A stretch of 64,000 nt of DNA from Polynucleobacter sp. MWH-Braz-FAM2G (GTDB taxonomy: Bacteria > Pseudomonadota > Gammaproteobacteria > Burkholderiales > Burkholderiaceae): assembly GCF_018687635.1 (NCBI RefSeq), contig NZ_CP061300.1, positions 1,447,424-1,511,423 of the forward strand. Reading direction: 5' to 3'. The notes below the pieces were generated by a model that made no database searches, was not told the DNA's origin, and saw only the letters and a list, made by a program, of their open reading frames with translations. A program made the translations under genes and the position numbers. Positions 27,487 through 38,147 of the stretch are shown piece by piece; the first letter of the stretch is position 1, and the number at the start of each line of letters is the position of its first letter.

Positions 27487-29015
27487 TTCCATTAGAGTGG
27501 ATGCCACCCTTAATGTTTGGTGGGCTGATTGTCTTCATGCTCATAGGCTTTCCTGTTGCCTTTTCTTTAATGGCTGCAGGTTTATTTTTTGCCGCCATTG
27601 CCATTAGCGAAGGTTTTTTTGGCATCCCTTTTTTGCAAGCTATCCCTCAGCGTATTTTTGGCGGAGTTCTAGCAAACGATCTCCTACTTGCCATTCCTTT
27701 CTTCACTTTTATGGGAGCAATTCTGGAGCGTTGCGGCCTAGCAGAAGAAATGCTCGATTCAATGGGGCAACTCTTTGGGCGTGTTCGTGGCGGCCTTGGT
27801 TACTCCGTCATCATTGTGGGATTCATTTTGGGAGCGATTACTGGCACTGTAGCAGCACAGGTGATCGCTATGGCAATGATTTCGCTACCGGTCATGATGC
27901 GCTATGGTTACAACATGCGCTACGCTACGGGCGTTTTAGCAGCCTCAGGAACCATTACACAGTTAGTGCCACCTTCTTTAGTGCTGATTGTTTTGGCCGA
28001 TCAATTAAAAACACAAAGTGGTAGCGCTGATGTTGGCAGCATGTATCTAGGTGCATGGGGACCCTCTTTATTGCAAATCGCTCTGTTTGCTCTCTACACT
28101 TTTTTCTTAAGTCGCCTTCGCCCTGACTACCTGCCACCAGTACCCCTAAGCGATCTCACGCTGAGAGGTTGGGCGCTTTGGAGAAAGTGCCTTATGGGAA
28201 TCATTCCCTCTGCAGTGCTGATATTTCTAGTACTGGGCACCATTATGACGGGCATAGCAACCCCAACAGAATCTGGCGCAATGGGGGCAATGGGGGCGCT
28301 ATTACTCGCTTGGATACGACGCTCTATGATTCCTAATCTAAAAGGATTGGTGCAAGAAGCCTATCAAAACACAATGCGCATTACTGCGATGGTTGTCTTT
28401 ATCTTAATTGGATCTACCTGCTTCTCAGTAGTTTTCCAAGGCGTAGATGGCGGATTTTGGGTGGAAGAACTTTTTTCAAATCTTCCTGGAGGGTGGATTG
28501 GCTTTTTGATTGTTGTTAATCTATTCGTCTTCTTCTTAGCCTTCTTCCTAGACTTTTTTGAAATCGCATTCATCGTTGTGCCAATGCTAGCGCCAGTAGC
28601 AGTAAAACTACTCTCACCAGTACTGTTGGACTCAATGAACGGCAATCCACAAGCAGCAGCTAGTGCCGCCTTAGTTTGGTTTGGAGTCATGCTCTGTGTG
28701 AATATGCAAACTTCATTTATGCATCCCCCATTTGGTTTTGCCCTCTTTTATCTTAGAGGCGTAGCACCCAAAGAAGTTAAGAGCAGCGATATCTACTGGG
28801 GTGCACTACCTTGGGTTGGTCTGCAATTAATCATGGTCGCCTTAGTGATGGCATTCCCTGCGATGGTAACTTCATTACTAGACAAACCTGCAGCAGTAGC
28901 TGAAAGTCAGGACTTCAATTTCACTAATGGCGATACAAACAAACCAGAGTCACCTTCAAGCAAGGCTGATGAAGATGCTCCCGTTACTTTTCAATTAGAT
29001 AAGCCGGCTAAGTAA
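27483..29015 (+). CDS. TRAP transporter large permease subunit (DctM family)
   Basis: A 510-residue, 12-helix DctM-type permease (ion transporter superfamily): GFILGAITGTVAAQVIAMAMISLPVMMRYGY, then GVLAASGTITQLVPPSLVLIVL and GIATPTESGAMGAMGALLLA, and PPFGFALFYLRGVAP near the end. It is longer than most DctM proteins (about 430) because of a cytoplasmic tail after about residue 460 rich in Asp, Lys and Ser. Overlaps the small subunit by 4 bp. Substrate unknown; mannitol/chloroaromatic-type TRAP subfamilies are similar in length, a weak comparison. Confidence 0.92.
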   Translation: MIPLEWMPPLMFGGLIVFMLIGFPVAFSLMAAGLFFAAIAISEGFFGIPFLQAIPQRIFGGVLANDLLLAIPFFTFMGAILERCGLAEEMLDSMGQLFGRVRGGLGYSVIIVGFILGAITGTVAAQVIAMAMISLPVMMRYGYNMRYATGVLAASGTITQLVPPSLVLIVLADQLKTQSGSADVGSMYLGAWGPSLLQIALFALYTFFLSRLRPDYLPPVPLSDLTLRGWALWRKCLMGIIPSAVLIFLVLGTIMTGIATPTESGAMGAMGALLLAWIRRSMIPNLKGLVQEAYQNTMRITAMVVFILIGSTCFSVVFQGVDGGFWVEELFSNLPGGWIGFLIVVNLFVFFLAFFLDFFEIAFIVVPMLAPVAVKLLSPVLLDSMNGNPQAAASAALVWFGVMLCVNMQTSFMHPPFGFALFYLRGVAPKEVKSSDIYWGALPWVGLQLIMVALVMAFPAMVTSLLDKPAAVAESQDFNFTNGDTNKPESPSSKADEDAPVTFQLDKPAK

Positions 29016-29029
29016 GAAATACATATTTA

Positions 29030-29293
29030 CTAGTAGTGATAGCGACAGGCAATGATTACCAGCTGCTCTTTTTCAATTGCATAAACCAATCTATTAGCCT
29101 CATCAATTCTTCTAGACCAAAAACCAGAAAGAGTTTCTCTTAACTCCTCAGGTTTACCGATTCCATCTGTTGGATGTCTTAAGGCATCTTTAATCAACAG
29201 ATTAATGCGTCTCAAGGTTTTTTTATCCTGTCCCTGCCAATAAATATAATCAGACCAAGCGGCATTCGTCCAAACTATCCTACTTAGCATCAA
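29030..29293 (-). CDS. yoeB: YoeB-type mRNA interferase toxin
   Basis: An 87-residue RelE/YoeB-fold toxin expected to cleave mRNA on the ribosome. Motifs fitting Txe/YoeB: W...AWSDYIYWQGQDKKTLRRIN, the glutamate in GKPEELRE, arginine in GFWSRRIDEANRLVY, and the C-terminal ACRYHY holding the catalytic His-Tyr. All look intact. Its start (29293, or Met 2 at 29290) overlaps the upstream antitoxin gene by 14 bp. It converges with the TRAP permease gene. Confidence 0.92.
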   Translation of the reverse strand: MMLSRIVWTNAAWSDYIYWQGQDKKTLRRINLLIKDALRHPTDGIGKPEELRETLSGFWSRRIDEANRLVYAIEKEQLVIIACRYHY

Positions 29294-29537
29294 GCAAATC
29301 TTTTTCTTTAAATTGCCCTTTTCGATATTGAGCCAATGATTTCTCCAGATGTTTGACGTTGGCCGGGGATTTTAATAAATGGAAAGTCTCCATCATGCTG
29401 TTATAGGTATTCAAGGACATGACGACTGCATCCTCAGCATCTCTTCGAGAAATGATGGCCACGTCGCAATCTGCAACCACTTGATCAATGACTTGCTTGA
29501 ATTGATTTCTAGCATCAGAAAAGTTAATCACGCGCAT
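29280..29537 (-). CDS. yefM: YefM/Phd-type antitoxin
   Basis: An 85-residue antitoxin with the typical N-terminal DNA-binding fold (MRVINFSDARNQFKQVIDQV), the central DVAIISRRDAEDAVVMSLNTYNSMMETFHLL and a charged C-terminal arm that would wrap YoeB. AGGA seven bases before ATG is the ribosome binding site. It is transcribed with yoeB and probably represses the operon with it. Confidence 0.92.
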   Translation of the reverse strand: MRVINFSDARNQFKQVIDQVVADCDVAIISRRDAEDAVVMSLNTYNSMMETFHLLKSPANVKHLEKSLAQYRKGQFKEKDLLDAK

Positions 29538-29549
29538 TATAGGATCCTA

Positions 29550-29571
29550 CTTGTTCAATATATTGTACAAG
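29550..29571 (-). promoter_or_regulatory. YefM-YoeB operator palindrome
   Basis: A 22-bp near-perfect palindrome with arms CTTGTTCAATA and TATTGTACAAG (one mismatched pair), 13 bp upstream of the yefM ATG. One half contains TGTACA, the core known from yefM operators in E. coli. It overlaps the probable promoter, consistent with autorepression. Confidence 0.7.
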
Positions 29572-29600
29572 TATAAAGCATATGCCCTTAGCAAATGACA

Positions 29601-29630
29601 AAAAAATACCCCGCAATAACGAGGTATTTA
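29601..29630 (-). terminator. Rho-independent terminator after the decarboxylase gene
   Basis: On the minus strand a hairpin with AATACCTCG and CGGGGTATT around TTATTG is followed by a run of seven T. It lies 20 bp after the stop codon of the decarboxylase gene. On the other side it insulates the yefM promoter. Confidence 0.8.
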
Positions 29631-29650
29631 TCAAGCGAAGAATGGATTAA

Positions 29651-31918
29651 TTACAGCGTGATGTCAGGCTCTTGTCTAACGCAATCCACGTAATATTCGC
29701 TGCGACCATCAATACTCGTCTTGACGAGTCCATGAATATCCGTCTCAAATCCAGGGAATTTTTCATTAAAGTCTCTAGCAAAGTAGAGGTAATCAATGAT
29801 GCGCTTATTAAAGCGCTCACCTGGGATGAGCAATGGAATGCCCGGAGGATATGGCGTAACCAACATCGCCGTTACACGACCTTCCAATTGATCTAAGGGC
29901 ACGCGATCCACCTGTTTATGCGCCATCTTTGCCCATGCCTCAGAAGGCATCATGGCTGGAACCATATCTGAGGTATACATTTCAGTAGTCATACGAGCAA
30001 CATCACGGCTCTTATAAAACTCATGAATTTGTTGACAGATATCTTTTAAACCAACACGTTCATAGCGAGGATGTTTTGCAACAAACTCTGGAAGCACCTT
30101 CCACAATGGCGCATTTTTATCAAAATGATCTTTGAACTGCTGCAATTCAGTTACAAGGGTATTCCAGCGACCTTTGGTAATGCCGATAGTGAACATAATG
30201 AAGAAGGAATACAAACCACACTTCTCTACGATCACCCCATGTTCAGCCAGATACTTGGTGACAATGCTGGCGGGGATGCCCATAGATCCAAAATTACCCT
30301 CAATATCCAAGCCAGGAGTAACTACTGTGGCCTTAATTGGATCCAGCATGTTGAAATCTTTAGCTAGTTTGCCAAAATCATGCCAAGCAGCAGATGGCTC
30401 CAAAATCCAATCCGAGCGTTCGCCAATACCCTCATCCGCCAAATGATCTGGACCCCATACCTTGAACCACCAATCTGCACCAAACTTGTCATCCACTTCA
30501 CGCATCGCGCGGCGGAAATCCATTGCTTCAGCAATAGATTCCTCAACCAAGGTTGTACCACCAGGTGACTCCATCATGGCCGCAGAAACGTCGCATGAGG
30601 CAATAATGGCGTACTGTGGGCTAGTTGAGGTATGCATCAAATAGGCTTCGTTAAAGCAATCACGATCCAGCTTGGCGTCTTCAGCATCCTGAACCAATAC
30701 TTGTGAGGCTTGAGACAAACCAGCCAATAACTTGTGCGTTGACTGAGTAGCAAACATCAAACTCTTTTTAGTGCGTTTACGGTCTGAACCAATTGCGTGC
30801 ATATCCTTATAAAAAGGATGAAATGCAGCATGTGGCAACCATGCTTCATCAAAGTGCAATGAATCGACCTTGCCATCTAGCATCTCTTTAATCATCTCAA
30901 CGTTGTAGACAATCCCGTCATAAGTACTTTGAGTCAAAGTCATGACGCGCGGCACCACGTTCTTATCTTTGATAAAGGGATTAGCATCAATTTTTTTCTT
31001 GATGTTTTCCCACTCAAACTCTTCTTTAGGAATCGGCCCAATAATGCCCAAATGATTACGGGTAGGCATCAAGAAAATCGGGATCGCACCCATCATTGTG
31101 ATTGAATGGATCACAGACTTATGGCAATTACGATCAACTAAAACAACGTCGCCAGGAGCAACTGTTGAGTGCCAAACAATTTTGTTAGAAGTTGACGTGC
31201 CATTAGTCACAAAGAACAAATGATCGGCATTAAAAATACGGGCAGCATTGCGCTCGCTTTGCAGTACTGGGCCAGTGTGATCTAAAAGTTGCCCTAATTC
31301 TTCAACGGCATTACAAACGTCGGCGCGTAGCATATTTTCACCAAAGAATTGATGAAACATGCGTCCAACTGGACTCTTTAAGAATGCAACACCACCAGAA
31401 TGACCTGGGCAGTGCCAAGAATAAGAACCTTCGGAAGCGTAATTAGTTAAGGCGCGGAAAAATGGGGGTGCCAAAGAATCTAAATAGACCTTGGCTTCAC
31501 GAATAATATGACGTGCAACAAATTCTGGCGTGTCTTCATTCATATGAATAAAGCCATGCAACTCACGCAAGATGTCATTAGGCATGTGTCGAGATGTACG
31601 TGTCTCGCCATATAGGAAGATCGGAATATCTTCATTGCGCTTGCGCACTTCTGTAATAAAAGCACGTAAATTGTTGAGCGCAGGCAAGTCGTGATCTTCA
31701 GAATCAGAATCAAATTCTTCATCATCAATTGACACAATAAAAGTTGAAGCGCGAGACGCCTGTTGCGCAAAGGAGGTAAGGTCACCGTAACTAGTTAAAC
31801 CAATGACTTCCATGCCTTCATTCTCAATAGCCTCAGCGAGATCGCGAATTCCAGATCCTGAAATATTCTCGGAGCGGAAATCTTCATCAATGATGATGAT
31901 TGGGAAACGAAATTTCAT
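29651..31918 (-). CDS. PLP-dependent Arg/Lys/Orn decarboxylase
   Basis: A 755-residue fold-type-I decarboxylase of the acid-inducible family, making a polyamine (agmatine, cadaverine or putrescine) plus CO2. An N-terminal wing domain with a response-regulator-like start (FPIIIIDEDF) is followed by the PLP domain: SWHCPGHSGG, VDRNCHKSV, LHFDEAW and the Schiff-base lysine K396 in TQSTHKLLAG. C-terminal VTPYPPGIPLLIPGE is conserved. It looks closer to E. coli AdiA than to CadA, but the substrate cannot be fixed by eye. The start is 14 bp downstream of the Kir channel gene, so the two are likely cotranscribed. Confidence 0.9.
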   Translation of the reverse strand: MKFRFPIIIIDEDFRSENISGSGIRDLAEAIENEGMEVIGLTSYGDLTSFAQQASRASTFIVSIDDEEFDSDSEDHDLPALNNLRAFITEVRKRNEDIPIFLYGETRTSRHMPNDILRELHGFIHMNEDTPEFVARHIIREAKVYLDSLAPPFFRALTNYASEGSYSWHCPGHSGGVAFLKSPVGRMFHQFFGENMLRADVCNAVEELGQLLDHTGPVLQSERNAARIFNADHLFFVTNGTSTSNKIVWHSTVAPGDVVLVDRNCHKSVIHSITMMGAIPIFLMPTRNHLGIIGPIPKEEFEWENIKKKIDANPFIKDKNVVPRVMTLTQSTYDGIVYNVEMIKEMLDGKVDSLHFDEAWLPHAAFHPFYKDMHAIGSDRKRTKKSLMFATQSTHKLLAGLSQASQVLVQDAEDAKLDRDCFNEAYLMHTSTSPQYAIIASCDVSAAMMESPGGTTLVEESIAEAMDFRRAMREVDDKFGADWWFKVWGPDHLADEGIGERSDWILEPSAAWHDFGKLAKDFNMLDPIKATVVTPGLDIEGNFGSMGIPASIVTKYLAEHGVIVEKCGLYSFFIMFTIGITKGRWNTLVTELQQFKDHFDKNAPLWKVLPEFVAKHPRYERVGLKDICQQIHEFYKSRDVARMTTEMYTSDMVPAMMPSEAWAKMAHKQVDRVPLDQLEGRVTAMLVTPYPPGIPLLIPGERFNKRIIDYLYFARDFNEKFPGFETDIHGLVKTSIDGRSEYYVDCVRQEPDITL

Positions 31919-31932
31919 AACTACCCCTCTAC

Positions 31933-32829
31933 TTACTTATCCGATGAATACGGAATCCACTTATCAAAATTGGTTAAATCAATCTCTCGATCACCGTCTG
32001 GTAACGCTGTGACTATATCGACGAAGGTCGCATTTTGCTGCACATCTTTTGGCAAATACACATGGCGGGCATATACCTGATTTGCCAAACTCTCATGATA
32101 GCCAGTAAAAGTAATGAGCAAATGCCATTGACGTTCAATAGCGGACCGACCCAAATACTCTCGTAAGGCGCTATTCTCGTCAATGCTATGCATCGCAGTC
32201 CATGTCAAAGAAAACACAGGACTCTCAGAGCGATGTAAAGCCAATTCAACGGAGCGACGATAGCGTTCACCTTCTGAAGTCATGCTTTCAGCAATCAACC
32301 ATAGACGCAACTGCGCCTCAACAATATGTGAACTTCGATCATTTGCTACACGAAACTTAAATGTCTGTACACCATCATGACTTCCCACAACAGCCACTTT
32401 GGAGAAGCGTATACCTGCTGTCGGACGTGTAAAGCGCGCAAAGGCTAAACCGGTAGTCAACGCAGAATAAACAATACCAAAGAACGCTTCGAAGGTCACA
32501 ATCGCATTAGCCCAATGGCCAATTGGAGTCATGCGCCCATATCCAATTGTCGCCATTGTTTGGACGCTAAAGAAAAAGACGTCCAATAAAGAACCTGGCT
32601 GAGCGTGTGTAATGGCACCATCTCCACAAGCCAAATAGGCAACTGCAAATAAGAGATTAGTACTGAGATAAACAAATACTACTAGCAATAAAAAGCTAGT
32701 CCAACTAGTGCCTAAAAGCCAATGGTAAAAATTATTCTCGGGACGCGCTACTTCTGAGCGCGAAAGGGTAGCGCGATATTCATCTAAGTTAATCCGCGCT
32801 GGACGACGACTGAAATGGAATTTACGCAC
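31933..32829 (-). CDS. Inward-rectifier (Kir/KirBac) potassium channel
   Basis: A 298-residue KirBac-type channel. A short cytoplasmic N-terminus leads to TM1 (about 42-66), the pore helix, selectivity filter TIGYG at 94-98, and TM2 (about 107-129, ending TTGLAFARFTRP). The remaining residues form the immunoglobulin-like cytoplasmic gating domain (IRFSKVAVV...). By comparison with KirBac1.1, the TM2 position of the rectification controller is a neutral serine. It sits 12 bp after dcd and 14 bp before the decarboxylase gene on the same strand. Confidence 0.93.
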   Translation of the reverse strand: MRKFHFSRRPARINLDEYRATLSRSEVARPENNFYHWLLGTSWTSFLLLVVFVYLSTNLLFAVAYLACGDGAITHAQPGSLLDVFFFSVQTMATIGYGRMTPIGHWANAIVTFEAFFGIVYSALTTGLAFARFTRPTAGIRFSKVAVVGSHDGVQTFKFRVANDRSSHIVEAQLRLWLIAESMTSEGERYRRSVELALHRSESPVFSLTWTAMHSIDENSALREYLGRSAIERQWHLLITFTGYHESLANQVYARHVYLPKDVQQNATFVDIVTALPDGDREIDLTNFDKWIPYSSDK

Positions 32830-32841
32830 TGCCGTAATGGC

Positions 32842-33408
32842 TTAGGTCTTAGGCAGGGTAACGCCCCGCTGACCTTGATACTTACCACCTCGATCTTTGT
32901 ATGATGTGCCACAAACTTCATCACTCTCAAAGAAGAGAACTTGCGCACAACCTTCACCAGCATAAATCTTGGCAGGTAGTGGAGTTGTGTTTGAAAACTC
33001 CAAAGTGACATAACCCTCCCACTCTGGCTCAAATGGAGTGACATTCACAATAATTCCACAACGGGCATAAGTGCTCTTACCAACGCAGACCGTTAACACG
33101 CTACGCGGGATCTTGAAGTACTCAACAGTTCGTGCCAAAGCAAATGAATTTGGAGGAATGATACAAACATCACCCTTGAAATCTACAAACGATTGTTCAT
33201 CAAAATTCTTTGGATCAACAATAGTGCTGTTGATGTTCGTGAAGATCTTAAATTCATCTGCGCAACGAATGTCATAGCCATAGCTTGAGGTGCCATAACT
33301 TACGATTTTGTTGCCGGCAGCATCTTGGCGGATTTGCCCAGGCTCAAATGGGCTTATCATGCCTTGCTCGCCCATACGGCGGATCCAGTGGTCTGATTTA
33401 ATAGTCAT
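32842..33408 (-). CDS. dcd: dCTP deaminase
   Basis: Deaminates dCTP to dUTP for thymidylate synthesis. The 188-residue protein begins [18 protein letters not shown] at ATG 33408; the frame extends 12 codons farther but those residues are not family-like. The signature [16 protein letters not shown] segment ([35 protein letters not shown]) is intact, as is the N-terminal [19 protein letters not shown] box ends exactly 6 nt before the ATG, with no Shine-Dalgarno sequence. First gene of a probable dcd-Kir-decarboxylase operon. Confidence 0.96.
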   Translation of the reverse strand: MTIKSDHWIRRMGEQGMISPFEPGQIRQDAAGNKIVSYGTSSYGYDIRCADEFKIFTNINSTIVDPKNFDEQSFVDFKGDVCIIPPNSFALARTVEYFKIPRSVLTVCVGKSTYARCGIIVNVTPFEPEWEGYVTLEFSNTTPLPAKIYAGEGCAQVLFFESDEVCGTSYKDRGGKYQGQRGVTLPKT

Positions 33409-33414
33409 GGGCGA

Positions 33415-33420
33415 ATTGTA
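33415..33420 (-). promoter_or_regulatory. -10 box of a predicted leaderless dcd promoter
   Basis: TACAAT (33420-33415 on the minus strand) followed by TCGCCC and then ATG 33408. The bases between the hexamer and ATG contain no ribosome binding site. Confidence 0.5.
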
Positions 33421-33448
33421 AAACCTTCGCCCCAAACTGCCCATGAAA

Positions 33449-34291
33449 TTATTGGGAGTTTTGGTTAAAAACGACCCTCTCAGGCGCGTTATAGATCTCG
33501 AAATGTTTTCCCGAGCAGCGGGAGAGGATGGTGAGATTGGTTTTACGAGCCAACTCCAGACCCATCAAGGTAACCCCCGAGCGGGTCAAAAGGAAAGGGA
33601 TACCCATCTGCGCCCCTTTAATAACCATCTCAGAGGTCAAACGTCCAGTAGTAAAGAAAATCAATTCCTTGCCAGGTTTATTGGCCAGCCACATTAACCC
33701 AGAAATCGAGTCAACCGCATTGTGCCGACCCACATCCTCAATGAAATGCAAGAGACGCACCCCATCCCCGCCATCCCGCTCAAATACCGCGCAGGCGTGT
33801 ACCGAGCCAGATTTCTTGTAAATCGTATCGTGCTTGCGAATAGAGTCGATCAGAGCCACGATAGCTTCTTGAGAAAGTAAGGGCCCCTCAGGTAGTCGAA
33901 TCTCCGCCATCTCTTCAATCAGGCCGCCAAACATGGTTCCCTGACCGCAACCAGTTGTCACTACCCTTTTACTGGTCAAGGCATCAATATCTACAGTGCT
34001 TCGACGCGTTTTGACCGCGGCAGAATCGGTCTCCCAATCGACCTGAATGCTTTCGATATCATTAGGAGACTCTACCAGTCGCTGGTTACGTAAGTAGCCT
34101 AGAACCAGAGCCTCTGGGGCACTACCTAGAGTCATGAGTGTTACGACCTCACGCTTATCCAAATAGATGGTTAAAGGACGCTCCCCTGGAATATGGGTAA
34201 CTTTTAGGCGCCCACACTCATCCATGACCTTGACCTCGTGCACCAATGGTACTGAGGCGCAAGACATCTGAATGGTCGGTTTTACTGCCAT
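33449..34291 (-). CDS. fdhD: Formate dehydrogenase accessory sulfurtransferase
   Basis: FdhD carries sulfur from IscS to the molybdenum or tungsten cofactor of formate dehydrogenase. The 280-residue protein has [29 protein letters not shown], the sulfur-carrying loop [13 protein letters not shown] with C115, [11 protein letters not shown] and [18 protein letters not shown]. Only one cysteine is present in the loop where E. coli FdhD has two; single-cysteine versions occur in other bacteria. No formate dehydrogenase gene is in the window, but the oxalate module 7 kb away yields formate. Confidence 0.94.
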   Translation of the reverse strand: MAVKPTIQMSCASVPLVHEVKVMDECGRLKVTHIPGERPLTIYLDKREVVTLMTLGSAPEALVLGYLRNQRLVESPNDIESIQVDWETDSAAVKTRRSTVDIDALTSKRVVTTGCGQGTMFGGLIEEMAEIRLPEGPLLSQEAIVALIDSIRKHDTIYKKSGSVHACAVFERDGGDGVRLLHFIEDVGRHNAVDSISGLMWLANKPGKELIFFTTGRLTSEMVIKGAQMGIPFLLTRSGVTLMGLELARKTNLTILSRCSGKHFEIYNAPERVVFNQNSQ

Positions 34292-34442
34292 AAGCTATTC
34301 TCTAAGGTCTGATTTAACGGAAGTTTATCGGTATTTATTGGAACTTCTCAGTGCTTTACTTTAACCGCAGACTAAAATCAGTGCATATGCCAGCATAATT
34401 GTGTGCTGTAACTATCCAACCCTCTTATTAAGTCAGTATTAC

Positions 34443-36113
34443 ATGAGCAGCTCCCAACGTCGCCTTCTTGTCACTTCCGCCTTGCCGTATGCGAATGGTC
34501 AAATACATATTGGACATTTGGTCGAGTATGTACAAACGGATATTTGGGTTCGATACCAAAGGATGCGTGGTCATGAAGTCCACTACGTCGGTGCGGATGA
34601 TACGCACGGCACTCCCATTATGTTGCGTGCTGAGAAAGAAGGGTTAACTCCCAAAGAGTTAATTGCCAATGTTTGGAAAGAGCACAAGCGGGATTTCGAT
34701 AACTTCCTCATTTCATTTGATAACTACTACACCACTGATAGCCCTGAGAATGAAAAGTTAGCGCAAAACATTTATCTCAAATTACGGGATGCGGGATTGA
34801 TTGAAAAACGATCCATTGAGCAAGCTTATGATCCCGTTAAAGAAATGTTTTTACCAGATCGCTTTATCAAGGGTGAATGCCCTAAGTGTGGTGCCAAAGA
34901 TCAATATGGTGACAACTGTGAAAAATGTGGTGCGACTTACTCACCTACTGATCTGAAGAATCCATTTTCAGTAGTGAGCGGCGCAACTCCCATTAAAAAG
35001 ATTTCTGATCACTACTTCTTTAAGCTATCTGATCCACGTTGTGAAGAGTTCTTACGCGATTGGACACAGGTAAAAACACCCTTGCAGCCCGAGGCTCGCA
35101 ACAAGATGAAAGAATGGGTTGGTCAGCCAGGAGAAAGCAAGCTGGGTGACTGGGATATCTCCCGCGATGCCCCGTATTTCGGCTTTGAAATCCCAGATGC
35201 ACCAGGCAAATATTTTTATGTATGGCTTGATGCGCCAATCGGCTACTACGCCAGCTTCCTTAATTATTGCCAGGCTAAAGGCCTTAATTTTGATGAGTGG
35301 GTTAAGCCAGACACAACCACCGAGCAATACCATTTCATCGGTAAAGATATCCTGTATTTCCACACATTATTTTGGCCGGCAACTTTGCAATTTGCTGGTT
35401 ATCGCACACCAACCAATGTGTTTGCCCACGGGTTCTTAACGGTAGATGGCGAGAAAATGAGCAAATCTCGTGGCACCTTGATTTCAGCTAACAGCGTAAT
35501 TGAGTGCGGCTTTAATCCTGAGTGGTTCCGTTATTACTTTGCAACAAAACTTAATGACAGCATGGAAGATTTAGATCTAAATCTTCAAGACTTTGTTGCG
35601 CGCGTCAACAGTGATTTATTAGGCAAGTACATCAATATTGCTAGCCGTAGTGCTGGTTTCCTAGTAAAACGTTTCGATGGCGTTATTTCCGATGAAGCAA
35701 TGGACAATCCATTGCTTAAAGAAATTGCCGCAGCTAGCGAAAAAATTGCCGAGCTTTATGAGGGTCGCGAATATGCCAAAGCCCTGCGCACCGTGATGGA
35801 ACTTGCTGACAAAGTGAATAGTTTTGTTGATGAAAATAAACCTTGGGAAATCGCCAAAAATCCAGAGCGCGAAGCTGATTTACAGCGCATCTGCAGCGTC
35901 ACTCTCGAGGCATTCCGAATGCTCAGCCTGTATCTAAAACCCGTTATTCCTCAAGTAGCGGCTGGAGTAGAACAATTTTTATCTTTAGAGCCCTTGTCTT
36001 GGGGTGATATCAACACCCCACTGTCTGGCAAGAACCCTATTAAGCCCTACAAGCATCTGATGACGCGAGTAGAGGCTCCGCAAATTGAGGCTTTGCTGGC
36101 AGCAAACTTGTAA
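34443..36113 (+). CDS. metG: Methionyl-tRNA synthetase
   Basis: Charges tRNA-Met. From ATG 34443 the protein has 556 residues, starting [20 protein letters not shown]. It has the HIGH motif ([10 protein letters not shown]), a four-cysteine zinc knuckle ([17 protein letters not shown]) and KMSKS ([10 protein letters not shown], about residue 337), then the anticodon-binding domain ending near the stop. The C-terminal EMAP-like dimerisation domain of many betaproteobacterial MetG (about 690 residues) is absent, and the next 100 bp do not encode it. A CATAAT box at about 34394-34399 is the likely promoter. Confidence 0.95.
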   Translation: MSSSQRRLLVTSALPYANGQIHIGHLVEYVQTDIWVRYQRMRGHEVHYVGADDTHGTPIMLRAEKEGLTPKELIANVWKEHKRDFDNFLISFDNYYTTDSPENEKLAQNIYLKLRDAGLIEKRSIEQAYDPVKEMFLPDRFIKGECPKCGAKDQYGDNCEKCGATYSPTDLKNPFSVVSGATPIKKISDHYFFKLSDPRCEEFLRDWTQVKTPLQPEARNKMKEWVGQPGESKLGDWDISRDAPYFGFEIPDAPGKYFYVWLDAPIGYYASFLNYCQAKGLNFDEWVKPDTTTEQYHFIGKDILYFHTLFWPATLQFAGYRTPTNVFAHGFLTVDGEKMSKSRGTLISANSVIECGFNPEWFRYYFATKLNDSMEDLDLNLQDFVARVNSDLLGKYINIASRSAGFLVKRFDGVISDEAMDNPLLKEIAAASEKIAELYEGREYAKALRTVMELADKVNSFVDENKPWEIAKNPEREADLQRICSVTLEAFRMLSLYLKPVIPQVAAGVEQFLSLEPLSWGDINTPLSGKNPIKPYKHLMTRVEAPQIEALLAANL

Positions 36114-36216
36114 AAAGCCTCCTAAAAAGCACCTATAATGGCACTTGTAGTCCATTGATAACTTTTCGAGTTAATTTCATAAGTTATTGAATTTATTGAG
36201 TATTTTAGGAAATGTC

Positions 36217-36397
36217 ATGGCAAGATATCAATCTGAATTCACCCAGTTCTTAAATGAACTCAAATCGGAAAAACCACATCTCGAGGCAGATCAGCAAGCG
36301 GGTCGAGCCCTCCTTTGGGACAAAGAACCATTGAGCGCCGAAGACCAACGTCGCGCCAAAGCTGCAAAATTGAAGCAACGCGCTTACGTCTATTCGA

Positions 36398-36405
<8 letters not shown>
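36217..36405 (+). CDS. DUF3460 family small protein
   Basis: A 62-residue soluble protein beginning MARYQSEFTQFLNELKSEKP, preceded by AGGAA at a good distance. It matches the DUF3460 family known only from betaproteobacteria; function unknown. The tail RRAKAAKLKQRAYVY is basic and predicted helical. Its last 8 bp overlap the start of scpA, implying coupled translation, so a role linked to chromosome segregation is conceivable but unproven. Confidence 0.8.
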
Positions 36406-38133
<1,728 letters not shown>

Positions 38134-38147
38134 TTCACGCCCGAAGT

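Noticed and set aside
36114..36216. Frameshifted continuation of metG encoding the missing C-terminal domain
   Set aside because: Only about 100 bp are available before the DUF3460 gene and they show no tRNA-binding domain motifs.
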